The translations under genes were made by a program, and so were the position numbers. A stretch of 64,000 bases of DNA, from NCBI RefSeq assembly GCF_016785085.1, contig NZ_JAENHO010000023.1:1-64000 (forward strand). Direction: 5' to 3'. The stretch comes from Paractinoplanes lichenicola (lineage in GTDB: Bacteria; Actinomycetota; Actinomycetes; Mycobacteriales; Micromonosporaceae). Shown here piece by piece: positions 15,946-24,245 of the stretch. How positions within the stretch are numbered: position 1 is the first letter of the stretch; the number at the start of each line of letters is the position of its first letter. A model generated the notes under the pieces. The model was not told the DNA's origin. It searched no databases and worked only from the letters and a program-made list of their open reading frames with translations.

Positions 15946-16977
15946 TCATCGGGCGACACCGGCCACGGGCTTCGCGGGCATCGGGTCGGGGAACTGCCCG
16001 TGACCGAGCAGGGCGGCGGTGGCCTGGGCGACGCGATACGCGGCCAGACCATCGCCGTACGGGTTGCCCGAGAGCGCCATCGAGTCGCGGCGCACCCGGG
16101 TCTCCAGCAGCGACGCGACCTCGCTGGTGATCGCGGCCGGGTCGGGCTGGACCAGGCGGGCACTGCCGGCGTGCAGCGCCTCGGCGTGCTGCGACTCCAT
16201 GCCGATCATCAGCACCGGGCAGTATGCGGCCAGCGCCTCCTCGACCAGGTCCTCCTCGTCGGTGACGACGGCGTAGGCCTGGGTCAGCAGCGTGGCGAAG
16301 TCGAGGCCGGGCGCGGTGTCGGCGGCCCGGACGACCTCGAGGTCGGGATAGCGCCCGGCCAGGTAGCGCAGCGCGGGGGCGATCGCCTCGGCGCGCTCGG
16401 CGGGCAGGCCGAGCACGATCGTGCGGCGTTCCCGGGCCGGGGCGACGATTGTCTTGGCCGCCAGCAACTGGGCCGCATCCTGCGCGGTGCCACCGGTGAG
16501 CAGGGTGTCGCCGGCGATCACGCGCTCGTCCAGCAGGTTCATCGCGGCGAGCGGGGTGGCGGCCAGGTGCACGGTGGTGATCTGGGCCAGCATCCGCCGC
16601 TGCGACTCGAGGGCCGAGACCGAGCCGAGCTCGCCGGAGCGCCGGCCCGCGTCGATCGTCATGATCGGGACGCGCCGCCAGAACGCGGCGAGCGCGGGGG
16701 CGAGCCCGTCCCGGACGACCACGGCGGCGGGCGTGCGGACCGCCCACAGCTCGTCGAAGCGGCGCATCGTCTCGGTGTCGTCGGCGCCGGCCGGCAACGT
16801 GATTTTCGGGGTCAGGCCGAACGCCGCAAGGGTGAGGCCGACCGCGTCCGGGGCGTGACCGGTGGCCACCGGGATCGGGGTGAGGCGGCCCTGCTCGCGC
16901 ATGGCCAGCGCGACCGGCGCGAGCCGCACGGCCTCGGCGGGGGAGCCGGCGACCAGGTGGACTTCGGGCAACGACAT
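15946..16977 (-). CDS. UDP-N-acetylglucosamine 2-epimerase-like protein, active site degenerate
   Basis: 343 residues with the GT-B layout of WecB-type epimerases: N-terminal LVAGSPAEAVRLAPVALAM corresponds to 'GTRPEAIKxAPV', and the end SGNPYGDGLAAYRVAQAT to 'NPYGDGxAxxRI'. The usual acidic and histidine catalytic elements are changed: 'VxGDTxS' reads VVVRDGLAP, 'HVEAGLRS' reads MTIDAGRRSG and 'PEExNR' reads ALESQRRM. It is therefore possibly non-catalytic or altered in substrate. The ATG follows GGAG. Operon with the SnoaL-like gene. Confidence 0.8.
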   Translation of the reverse strand: MSLPEVHLVAGSPAEAVRLAPVALAMREQGRLTPIPVATGHAPDAVGLTLAAFGLTPKITLPAGADDTETMRRFDELWAVRTPAAVVVRDGLAPALAAFWRRVPIMTIDAGRRSGELGSVSALESQRRMLAQITTVHLAATPLAAMNLLDERVIAGDTLLTGGTAQDAAQLLAAKTIVAPARERRTIVLGLPAERAEAIAPALRYLAGRYPDLEVVRAADTAPGLDFATLLTQAYAVVTDEEDLVEEALAAYCPVLMIGMESQHAEALHAGSARLVQPDPAAITSEVASLLETRVRRDSMALSGNPYGDGLAAYRVAQATAALLGHGQFPDPMPAKPVAGVAR

Positions 16978-17144
16978 CGAGCACTCCGAGACGTACGCAG
17001 GTGGGCCGCGAAACCGGTGACGGTGACGCGCCGTAGCGGGAACGACTCGAACGCTATTTCAGTTACTCAGCGTGATTCAAGGTCTGGGCGGGCAAACTGG
17101 CCGAACGGCCTAACCCAGACATCTCAGGAGGGGCAAGCAGGGCG

Positions 17145-17188
17145 AAAACCGGTCATGTCGGCGCTGCGCTGCGTCGCGACGCCGACAT
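17145..17188 (-). terminator. Terminator of the conservon operon
   Basis: Inverted repeat ATGTCGGCG (17155-17163) / CGCCGACAT (17180-17188), 9 bp perfect. On the minus strand it is followed closely by GGTTTTCG. It lies 16 bp beyond the stop of the last gene of the conservon unit. Confidence 0.65.
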
Positions 17189-17203
17189 TACTGTGAGCGA
17201 CTT

Positions 17204-18175
17204 TCAGCCTCGGGGGCCGTCGAGCAGCGAGGGGTCGTCACGCAGCAGCGCGGCCAGGCGGCGGGCCGCCATCTCGGTCTCCTCCGGGCGCTCGACCTGC
17301 AGCGGGATCGGCTGCGGCAGGGGGGTCGGCATGCCGCGCTGCTCGGGCACCGGGCCCCGGGCCTGGGCGCTCCGCTCGGCCGCGGACGCCTCGGCGGGCG
17401 GCCGGTGCTGCTCGGGGTGGATGCGGCGGGTCGCGGCGTCGGCGGCGGACGGCGGCACGGGCGGGGGCGGCGTGGCCGCGTACGGGTGGGGGGTGTAGGT
17501 CATCGGCTGACCGTTGGAGGCCATGCCGAGGTCGCGCAGGCGTGCACCCAGATCGCGCGACGACTCGCCCGGATCGCGCGTTGGGTAGCGCGGGTCGGAG
17601 GCATCGGCGGGCGGGGAGTCGAACGAGCCGTAGCGTCGCTCGGCAGTGTCGGACTCCGCGTAATAGCGCTCGGCGGCGGGCGAGGCGGGCGAAGCCGGGT
17701 AGCGCTCGGCGGCGGGCGAGGCCGGGGAGGTCGGATAGCCGAACGTGGACGGGCCGAAGCGGTCCTGATCGTCCTGACTCATCCGCCTGGTGTCGCCGCC
17801 GACCGGATCGGCGGCGGGAGCGGGAGCGGCCGAGTAGGGCGTCGCCGAATAGGGACGCTCGGCCGTGTCGTCGGCCTCGAGGTCGAAATCGGCGTGCCGG
17901 GGCCCGGACTCGTCGGGCGCCAGGACGGCCGCGTTCTCCGCGTTGACCTGAACCTGGCCCTCGGAGAGATAGAAGTGCAGCAGGAGCGGATCGCCGGCGC
18001 CCTCGACACCCACGCTCACGCCCAGCTCCGGATGGCGCGCGACAACCGCCGCGATGGCCTCGACCAGCTCGTTCACGGCCGGCGGCGTGGCCGACGGCGC
18101 CTCACCCGAGGCACGCCGGCGCAGTTCGTCACGGCGCGCGAGCTTGTCGAGAGCGTCATCCAGTCCGCCTCGCAC
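17204..18175 (-). CDS. Conservon-associated proline-rich protein of unknown function
   Basis: 323 residues from a GTG after AAGGGA. Residues 1-90 form a small folded part (VRGGLDDALDKLARRDELRR; NELVEAIAAVVARHPELGV; LHFYLSEGQVQVN). The rest is a low-complexity Pro/Ala/Ser/Tyr tail with repeats of YPxSPASPAAERY and many acidic residues, ending in a short helix ETEMAARRLAALLRDDPSLL. No named family is recognised. It is the last gene of the conservon transcript, 100 bp after cvnD, so it is a likely accessory part of that signalling unit. Confidence 0.75.
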   Translation of the reverse strand: MRGGLDDALDKLARRDELRRRASGEAPSATPPAVNELVEAIAAVVARHPELGVSVGVEGAGDPLLLHFYLSEGQVQVNAENAAVLAPDESGPRHADFDLEADDTAERPYSATPYSAAPAPAADPVGGDTRRMSQDDQDRFGPSTFGYPTSPASPAAERYPASPASPAAERYYAESDTAERRYGSFDSPPADASDPRYPTRDPGESSRDLGARLRDLGMASNGQPMTYTPHPYAATPPPPVPPSAADAATRRIHPEQHRPPAEASAAERSAQARGPVPEQRGMPTPLPQPIPLQVERPEETEMAARRLAALLRDDPSLLDGPRG

Positions 18176-18275
18176 CTGATCGTCCCTTCGTAGGCGGGTC
18201 TCGCCGGTTACCACTCTGCCCGCTCGGAGGCCGATTTGGGAACCTCGATCTGCGCGACCCGCCGCACACCCGCCG

Positions 18276-18911
18276 TCAGGGGTACGAGGACTTCTGCCGA
18301 ATGGCCTTGTCGAGGGCCTGATCGAGCACGACGAGCAGCGCGTCGCGCACCGACCCGCGGAAACGGGCGTCGAAGGAGAGGACCGGCACGTCCTCGCGTA
18401 CGGCCAGGGCCCAGCGCACTTCATCCAGGCTGTAGCTCATTTGACCGTTGAACGTGTTGACGCCGACGACGAACGGAAGCCCGGCGCGCTCGAAGTAGTC
18501 CACGGCGGGATAACAGTCGTCGATCCGGTTGGTATCGACCACCACCAGCGCGCCCAGCGCACCCTTGATCAGGTCGTCCCACATGAACGCGAAGCGCGAC
18601 TGCCCCGGCGTACCGAAGATGTAGAGCTTGAGCGTCTGGTCGATGGTCAGCACGCCGAAGTCCATCGCGATGGTCGTCGTCGTCTTCATGGTGGCCTGGC
18701 CGGGGTCGTCGATGCCGACGGCGGCCGAGGTCATCTCGGCCTCGGTGGTCAGCGGCGAGATCTCCGAGATGGCCCCCACGGTGGTGGTCTTGCCCACCCC
18801 GAAGCCGCCGGCCACGATGATCTTGACCGGGACGGGTGCCTTCTTCGGACGATCGCCGCTGCCGACCGCGGCGGTGCCGACGTGGCGGTCAGGTGATTGC
18901 TCGTAGTCCAC
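18276..18911 (-). CDS. cvnD: Conservon small GTPase CvnD
   Basis: 211 residues, a Ras-like GTPase of the bacterial conservon type: P-loop IIVAGGFGVGKTT (about residues 31-43), switch region TTTTIAMDFG, G3-like FGTPGQSRF and the NTFNG element in place of NKxD. It switches between GTP and GDP states under CvnB and is membrane-associated through the complex. The GTG start overlaps the cvnC stop by 23 bp. Conservons were first named in Streptomyces, where they act in development and metabolism. Confidence 0.95.
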   Translation of the reverse strand: MDYEQSPDRHVGTAAVGSGDRPKKAPVPVKIIVAGGFGVGKTTTVGAISEISPLTTEAEMTSAAVGIDDPGQATMKTTTTIAMDFGVLTIDQTLKLYIFGTPGQSRFAFMWDDLIKGALGALVVVDTNRIDDCYPAVDYFERAGLPFVVGVNTFNGQMSYSLDEVRWALAVREDVPVLSFDARFRGSVRDALLVVLDQALDKAIRQKSSYP

Positions 18912-19350
18912 GGATCACTCGCATGATGGTCTCAGGGTCGGGGGTCTCGTTGTCCAGCACGTGGACGTCCAGTTGGCCGGCGGCCCGCAGGTCACCGACG
19001 AGGATGCGCGTGACGCCGAGATGCAGGCGCAGCCGGGCGGAGATCTCCGCCACGGAGACGGGCTCGCCGCAGAGGCCCACGATGGCGCGCATCTCGGGGG
19101 AGAGGCGCACGGGACCGGCGGCGGGATTGACGGTCACCTGGGTTTCCATCCCGATGTCGGGATCGGCGCCGTCGGTGCGCCCGGACGTGATGACGAACGG
19201 GCGCAGGCCTGAGGTCTGCTCCGCGGCCGGCGGCTCGGCGTCCCGGGTCGCGGGACGGTAACCGCCGGCCGGGAACTGGCCGGACTGCAGGAACGGGCGG
19301 ACACTCGGCCGAGCCGGGTGTGCCGGGTCGTCGGAGTCCGGATAGGTCAT
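18889..19350 (-). CDS. cvnC: Conservon DUF742 protein CvnC
   Basis: 153 residues. The C-terminal DUF742 domain (about 85-150) contains LSPEMRAIVGLCGEPVSVAE, IS ARLRLHLGVTRILVGDL and DPETIMRVIRGLRAI, predicted as a winged helix. The N-terminal 70 residues are Pro-rich and disordered. It is coupled to cvnB by ATGA and overlaps cvnD by 23 bp. Its precise role in the complex is not known; DNA or protein contact is possible from the fold. Confidence 0.93.
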   Translation of the reverse strand: MTYPDSDDPAHPARPSVRPFLQSGQFPAGGYRPATRDAEPPAAEQTSGLRPFVITSGRTDGADPDIGMETQVTVNPAAGPVRLSPEMRAIVGLCGEPVSVAEISARLRLHLGVTRILVGDLRAAGQLDVHVLDNETPDPETIMRVIRGLRAIT

Positions 19351-19811
19351 TGCTGAACGGCGTTCTTCAACTCGGCGATCAAGCGCGGGCTGAGGGCGCC
19401 ACCGGCCCGGGTGGCGAAGAGCGTCATCTCGTACGCGAGGGTGCCGAGATTGGCCGAGCGGTCGGCGATGACACCGAGCACGGAACCGGCGCTGATCGCG
19501 GTGACCAGCAGATAGCCGTCGGCCATGTCGATGATCACGCGGTTCAGCGAACCCAGCCGATACCAGCTCGCGGCGCCGCCGGCCAGGCTCGTCAGGCCCG
19601 AGACGACCGCGGCCAGGCGCTCCGCGTTCGGCCGGTCCTTGATCGCCGACATCGCCATCAGCAGGCCGTCGGACGACACCGCGATGGCCTCGATGACCCC
19701 GGCGGTGCCGGAGGTGAAGGAATCCAGCAGCCAGTTGAAGGTCTTGGCCTCGGCGCTCAGCTGGGACTGGGCGTAGCCGTTGCCGGTGTCGGTGCTGTAG
19801 GGGGAAGTCAT
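19347..19811 (-). CDS. cvnB: Conservon roadblock/LC7 protein CvnB
   Basis: 154 residues with one roadblock/LC7 domain: FNWLLDSFTSGTAGVIEAIA, VSSDGLLMAMS, LAAVVSGLTSLAGG, ADGYLLVTAISAGSVLGVIA. Such proteins act as GTPase-activating or regulatory partners of small GTPases (as MglB does for MglA), here of CvnD. Its start overlaps the cvnA stop as ATGA and its own stop overlaps cvnC, so the four proteins are made together. Confidence 0.95.
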   Translation of the reverse strand: MTSPYSTDTGNGYAQSQLSAEAKTFNWLLDSFTSGTAGVIEAIAVSSDGLLMAMSAIKDRPNAERLAAVVSGLTSLAGGAASWYRLGSLNRVIIDMADGYLLVTAISAGSVLGVIADRSANLGTLAYEMTLFATRAGGALSPRLIAELKNAVQQ

Positions 19812-22642
19812 CGCGGTTGTCCCTCGGGTTGTGGCTGAGTTTCGTTCAGCGCGAGTGCGACTCCGTACTCGAACTGTTCCATCAGGGCTCGGGCTTCGTC
19901 CGGGTTCAGCGGCAGGCTCGGCGAGGCGGGCGGCGGGTAGTTCGGCTCGTCACGCGGCAGCGTGGCCCCGGGCACCCGGCGCGCGAGCGGGGCGTGCCCG
20001 GCCGACGGCGGCGAGGACATGTTCGTCTCGGCGACGTCCCACTGGGCCCGGTTGACCCCGGCCTCGAAGTCGTCGAACGCGGCCCGCGCGGCCACGGCGT
20101 CGAGTTGCGACGGCGGGCGGCTGGGGAGGGGCGTGCCGCTTTCCGCGGGAAGCTGGCTGCCCGGAACCCGCCGGCGCAGCGGCCCGGTGTTGCCGGTGCT
20201 CGGCTGCGACGGCTGCTCGACCGGCGGCTGCTGCGGCGCCGCCGGCTGCTGATACGCCTGGGGCGCGTACCGGTAGTCCTCTTCGCTGGTGCGCTGCTGC
20301 GGGATCGCCGGCCGGGCCGGGGGCGGCTCGACGGCCGGGGCCGACCAGGTGGCCTGCGGCGGCTCCGGCGACTGCTGGCGCCACGCGTTCGGACCGGCCG
20401 CCGGCAGCTCCGGCATCGCGGCCGGGACCCGGCCCGCGACCGGGGCATCGAAGTCGTAGGCAGGCTGCTCGAAGGCGACCGGCTCCTGGTAGGCGACCGG
20501 CTGCTGATACGGCGAGTACACCGGCTCGGCGTCGTAGACGGGCTGGCCCTCGATCGGCGCCGCGCCGCTGCGGGCCGGGGCGAACGCGTTCCACGACTGC
20601 CCCGTCTCCAGGGTCTGCGTGGCCCGGTGCAGCACGGTGGCGTCGAACGGCTGCTGGCTGCCGGGCACCCCGGAGCGGGCCGCGGAACCGGCGATGACCT
20701 GCGCGAACTCGGAGGCGAAGCCACCCTGGGCCGGGGCCGCGACCGACGGGAACGGCGGGATCTCCTGCATCGGCACGGCCGACACCCGGGCGATCAGGTG
20801 CGACGGGTTGAGGTCGACCCACGCCGTGATGCCGCCGCCGGGCGTCTCGGTCAGCGTGACCTCGATGCCGTGCCGGCGGGCGAGCCGGCCGACCACGAAC
20901 AGGCCGAGCACCTCACTGGGGGCGAGGTCGAGGCGCTCACGCCGGGTGAGCCGGGCGTTCTCCTCGGCCAGCCGCTCGGGCGGCATGCCCAGGCCCTGGT
21001 CGATGATCGCCAGGCGGGCGCCCCCACGCAGCTCGTTCGCGCTGATCACGACGCGGGTGTGCGGCGGCGAGAACGCGGTGGCGTTCTCCATCAGCTCGGC
21101 CAGCAGCAGGGTCAGGTCGGCCAGCACGGCCGGCACGACCACGATCTCCTCGGGCACGTCGACGTCGACGCGCGTGTAGTCCTCGATCTCACCGAGGGCG
21201 AGCCGGACCACGTCCTGCAGCGGCAGCGGGGCCATGTGCTCGTCGGCGCCGGCGCTGCCGGAGAGCACGACGAGGCTGGATGCGTTTCGGCGCAGACGGC
21301 TGGACATGTGGTCCAGGCGGTAGAGCTCGGAGAGGCGGTCGCTGTCGGTCTCGCGGCGCTCCAGGTTGTCGATCAGGGCCAGCTGACGGCCGACCAGGTT
21401 CTGCGTACGCCGGCCGACGTGCGCGAACATCTGGGCGACGTTGCGCCGGCCGAGCACCTGACGCTCCACCAGCCGTACGGCGGTGGTCTGGACCCGGTCG
21501 AACGCGCGGGCCAGGTCGCCGATCTCGTCCTGGGCCTCGACGTCGACGGGGTCGAGGCGGATCGGGCGGACCGACTCGGCGTCGTCGTCGGCCACGCGCT
21601 CGAGCTCGGCCTCGGCGGCCCGGGCGATCCGGTCGGCCGAGACGGTGAGGCGGCGCAGCGGCCGGGCCACCGCGCGGGCCATGAACAGGCTCAGCCCGAC
21701 CACGATGAGCAGCAGCAGGAACGTGCCGCCACCGATGAGGAAGGCGTCGCGGATGGCCGTGTCGCGGTTGTTGGTCACGATCGCGTCCACGTCCGCGGCC
21801 ACGCGCTTCTCGACGAAGCCGCCGAGGACGAGCACGGACTGCAGCGACGGGAACAGCGTCTGGATCTTCAGGCGGCTGATCGCCTCGACCGGGTTGGTCT
21901 GCGCCTCCGCGAGGAACTGGGTGCCGACCCGGGCCGAGAACGCGTCCTGGGCGCCCAGATAGAGCCTGTACTGGCTGGGCGTGAAGAACTGCTCGCCGTT
22001 GGTGATCACCTGCTGGAGCTGCAGCAGCGACCGGCTGAACAGGCCGATCATCCCGGCGCCCTGCTCCGGGGGGAGCACGACGGCCGCGGTGAGGTAGCCG
22101 GAGGCCTGGCTGATCAGGTCGTCGCTGAGCAGCGACTGCTCGAGGGCGAACATCTGCCGGCCGACACCGGTCTTGAGGTCGGCGTTCGACGACAGCCCGA
22201 GCCCGGTGATGATCGGCGTGATGACCTTGGTGAAGTCGTCGACGATCAAGTTCGGCGCGATGGCCTCGTTGAGCACGTTCTGCCGGGTGTTCTCCAGCTT
22301 GGACGTGTTGCGCAGCGCGCGGGCCAGCTCGCGGGTCACGGCGTCGCCGCCGTCGTCCACGCGGGCCACGGCGTCGCGGGCGGTGGCGCTCTGCACGGCC
22401 AGGTCGTTCTGGCTGACCAGCTTGAACAGGAAGCCGACCGAGAGCAGGCGCTCCTCCTGCAGCTCCTGCACGGCGGTGCCGACGCGGGAGGCCAGGGCCA
22501 CCTGGTCCGACGTGTTCTGCGCGTCGGTGGCGGCCTGCACGCGGTTGACGATGATCGGCACGCTCAGCGCCACGACGCCGAGCAACGGCACGAGCACCAG
22601 CAGGGCGAGCTTGCCCAGGATGCGGAGCTTACCGAAGAGCAC
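19808..22642 (-). CDS. cvnA: Conservon sensor histidine-kinase-like protein CvnA
   Basis: 944 residues from a GTG after GGGGAGC, overlapping the upstream gene by 14 bp. Helix 1 (8-32), an extracytoplasmic nitrate/nitrite-sensing (NIT)-like helical domain (35-300, with LQEERLLSVGFL), helix 2 (301-323), HAMP and a DHp-like helix (LYRLDHMSSRLRRN, 440-453), then an HATPase_c domain with N box LLAELMENAT (513-522), G1 DQGLGM (548-553) and GLFVVGRLARRHG. As in other CvnA proteins, no canonical kinase partner is nearby; signalling is thought to run through CvnB/C/D. The tail after about 640 is disordered, Pro/Gln-rich, 300 residues long. Confidence 0.93.
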   Translation of the reverse strand: MLFGKLRILGKLALLVLVPLLGVVALSVPIIVNRVQAATDAQNTSDQVALASRVGTAVQELQEERLLSVGFLFKLVSQNDLAVQSATARDAVARVDDGGDAVTRELARALRNTSKLENTRQNVLNEAIAPNLIVDDFTKVITPIITGLGLSSNADLKTGVGRQMFALEQSLLSDDLISQASGYLTAAVVLPPEQGAGMIGLFSRSLLQLQQVITNGEQFFTPSQYRLYLGAQDAFSARVGTQFLAEAQTNPVEAISRLKIQTLFPSLQSVLVLGGFVEKRVAADVDAIVTNNRDTAIRDAFLIGGGTFLLLLIVVGLSLFMARAVARPLRRLTVSADRIARAAEAELERVADDDAESVRPIRLDPVDVEAQDEIGDLARAFDRVQTTAVRLVERQVLGRRNVAQMFAHVGRRTQNLVGRQLALIDNLERRETDSDRLSELYRLDHMSSRLRRNASSLVVLSGSAGADEHMAPLPLQDVVRLALGEIEDYTRVDVDVPEEIVVVPAVLADLTLLLAELMENATAFSPPHTRVVISANELRGGARLAIIDQGLGMPPERLAEENARLTRRERLDLAPSEVLGLFVVGRLARRHGIEVTLTETPGGGITAWVDLNPSHLIARVSAVPMQEIPPFPSVAAPAQGGFASEFAQVIAGSAARSGVPGSQQPFDATVLHRATQTLETGQSWNAFAPARSGAAPIEGQPVYDAEPVYSPYQQPVAYQEPVAFEQPAYDFDAPVAGRVPAAMPELPAAGPNAWRQQSPEPPQATWSAPAVEPPPARPAIPQQRTSEEDYRYAPQAYQQPAAPQQPPVEQPSQPSTGNTGPLRRRVPGSQLPAESGTPLPSRPPSQLDAVAARAAFDDFEAGVNRAQWDVAETNMSSPPSAGHAPLARRVPGATLPRDEPNYPPPASPSLPLNPDEARALMEQFEYGVALALNETQPQPEGQPR

Positions 22643-23804
22643 CGGATCGCTCCCCACGTGTCGCGTCGAGGTCGCCGTAGCCGGGCGACTGGCCGTACGG
22701 GCCGGGGGCGCCGTAGGGCGGCGGTGCACCGTACGGGCCGGGGCCCGGGCCGGGCCGGTCGAGCGCGACGTCGCGGGTGGACTCGCCGATCGGGCGGTCG
22801 GCCGGGGCGGCGGCGGGCTCGGTGTCACGCCGTCGCGAGAAGGCCGGCCAGGCCAGGGCGCCGGCGACGAACAGCAGGGCCAGGGCGCCCATCACCACGG
22901 CCTCGCCGCGGCGGTAGTTCAGCGAGTCGACCCGGTCGTCGAGCAGGCGGTCCATCTCGCGCAGCGTGACGCCGGCGAGGTTGCTGAGCGCGCCCTGCAG
23001 CGTGGTCTGCGCGGTCGAGGTCGTGCCGGAGCTGGGCTGGCCACCGGTCGGGTCGGCGCCACGGATCAGCTGCTCGATGCCGCGGCGGAACGAGTCGAGG
23101 GCGTTGACCAGGCTGCTGCTGAGCGTCGCGCTCGTCGTGTTGTCGACCGCGGACTGCAGCGCCTCGGTCAGCCGCTTGACCGACTCCTGCACGGCGATGA
23201 CCTCGTACGCGAATTGGCCCTGGATCTGCGCGCGGTTGGCGGCGGGCAGTGTCTGGAGCAGGTTGGCGTAGTCGCCCGTGCGGTTCACCTCGACCGTCAC
23301 GCGCGGCATGTAGGTGCCGACGGCCTGCTGCAGGCTGGAGATGTCGGCGTCCGGGTCGAGGGTGAGCTTGGAGTTCCGCTGGACGGCGGAGTAGAGCGCG
23401 AGCGTCAGGTCGGTGACCTCGATGTGCGCGTTGAGCTGGTTGATCCGGCCGCTGGCGTCGGGCAGCTTGCTGATCTTGTTTTTCAGGTCGGCCCAGCGCT
23501 CCTTGGTGCGCAGGTCGTCACCGAGCTGGGCGTCCACGGCGGAGACACCGGTGACCGCGGCGGCCAGGGTCTCGGGCGGCTCGGCGACGCCCGCGATGGC
23601 CGTCGACTGGGACTCGGCAAGCGCGCTGATCAGCGGGGTCAGGGCGGTGATGTACTGCACGCCCTGCTTCTCCAGCTCAGTGTTGTCGCGCTGGTCGGCG
23701 TTGTCGGTCCAGACCCGGCCGAAGAGCACCGCTGTCGGCACTAGCACCAAGACCGTCAAAATCACCGCGATCGCGGAGCCTAAACGGGTTCGCCGGCTGT
23801 TCAT
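22629..23804 (-). CDS. Two-helix sensor-like membrane protein preceding CvnA
   Basis: 391 residues. An N-terminal membrane helix (about 9-31), a long all-helical outside domain (32-300) with QGVQYITALTPLISALAES that resembles the NIT-type four-helix bundle, a second helix (about 303-323), then a short Pro/Gly/Tyr-rich cytoplasmic tail. It has no HAMP or kinase part. It overlaps the cvnA start by 14 bp and heads the conservon transcript, so it is probably a co-receptor or decoy for CvnA. The ATG follows GGAGG with long spacing. The family name is not known to me. Confidence 0.8.
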   Translation of the reverse strand: MNSRRTRLGSAIAVILTVLVLVPTAVLFGRVWTDNADQRDNTELEKQGVQYITALTPLISALAESQSTAIAGVAEPPETLAAAVTGVSAVDAQLGDDLRTKERWADLKNKISKLPDASGRINQLNAHIEVTDLTLALYSAVQRNSKLTLDPDADISSLQQAVGTYMPRVTVEVNRTGDYANLLQTLPAANRAQIQGQFAYEVIAVQESVKRLTEALQSAVDNTTSATLSSSLVNALDSFRRGIEQLIRGADPTGGQPSSGTTSTAQTTLQGALSNLAGVTLREMDRLLDDRVDSLNYRRGEAVVMGALALLFVAGALAWPAFSRRRDTEPAAAPADRPIGESTRDVALDRPGPGPGPYGAPPPYGAPGPYGQSPGYGDLDATRGERSGALR

Positions 23805-24202
23805 TGCTTTCGTCCTCCGCCATGCACACGCGATGAGCCGTATTTTTGGCTACTTTCCGTAGCCGTCAGGCGCACGGATCCGGGCCAATCTATCCGAGAA
23901 AACCTCAAGAAACCCCTTTCCAAGGGACTCATCTCTCTCGGCTGATCGGGGGATACAAGGTGCGGTTGTCGTCGTTGTAACTAGCGCTCAGGTTCCGATA
24001 CCTGGGTCCGAAGCCCCAGTCCACACCGGTTCCGGAAGACGGGAAAGTTGTCGCGGCGATGTTAACGGCAGAGTGGCCGGACGAGAAGTCGCAAGATTCC
24101 AAAACCGTGTCCGATAAGGCTGATATCGATTCAACGGCTAGTGATTGCGCGATCACTCAGCGCAATAGGTAGCGCATAGTGGCGGTGTACTCACGCCTAT
24201 TC
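23805..24202. other. Conservon upstream region, no gene supported
   Basis: About 400 bp of lower GC. It must hold the conservon promoter (minus strand). The leader would contain a small hairpin GGCTAC (23848-23853) / GTAGCC (23859-23864) next to an A/T run. A 75-codon frame at 23929-24156 on the minus strand has no ribosome binding site or recognisable content and is not called. Confidence 0.5.
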
Positions 24203-24238
24203 CGGGCTTTCCCCCGACACGGATCGGGGAAAAGCCCG
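24203..24238 (-). terminator. Hairpin after the DUF885 gene
   Basis: Long inverted repeat, CGGGCTTTCCCCCGA (24203-24217) with TCGGGGAAAAGCCCG (24224-24238), six-base loop, one mismatch. It starts 8 bp after the stop of the gene at 24246. There is no clear T run, but the stem is strong. Confidence 0.7.
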
Positions 24239-24245
24239 AAACGGG

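Noticed and set aside
19817..22969. 1050-codon plus-strand frame opposite cvnA
   Set aside because: Antisense shadow of a well-supported conservon gene; composition is His/Arg/Gly-rich and meaningless.
23929..24156. 75-codon minus-strand frame in the conservon upstream region
   Set aside because: No ribosome binding site, atypical codon use, no recognisable motif.
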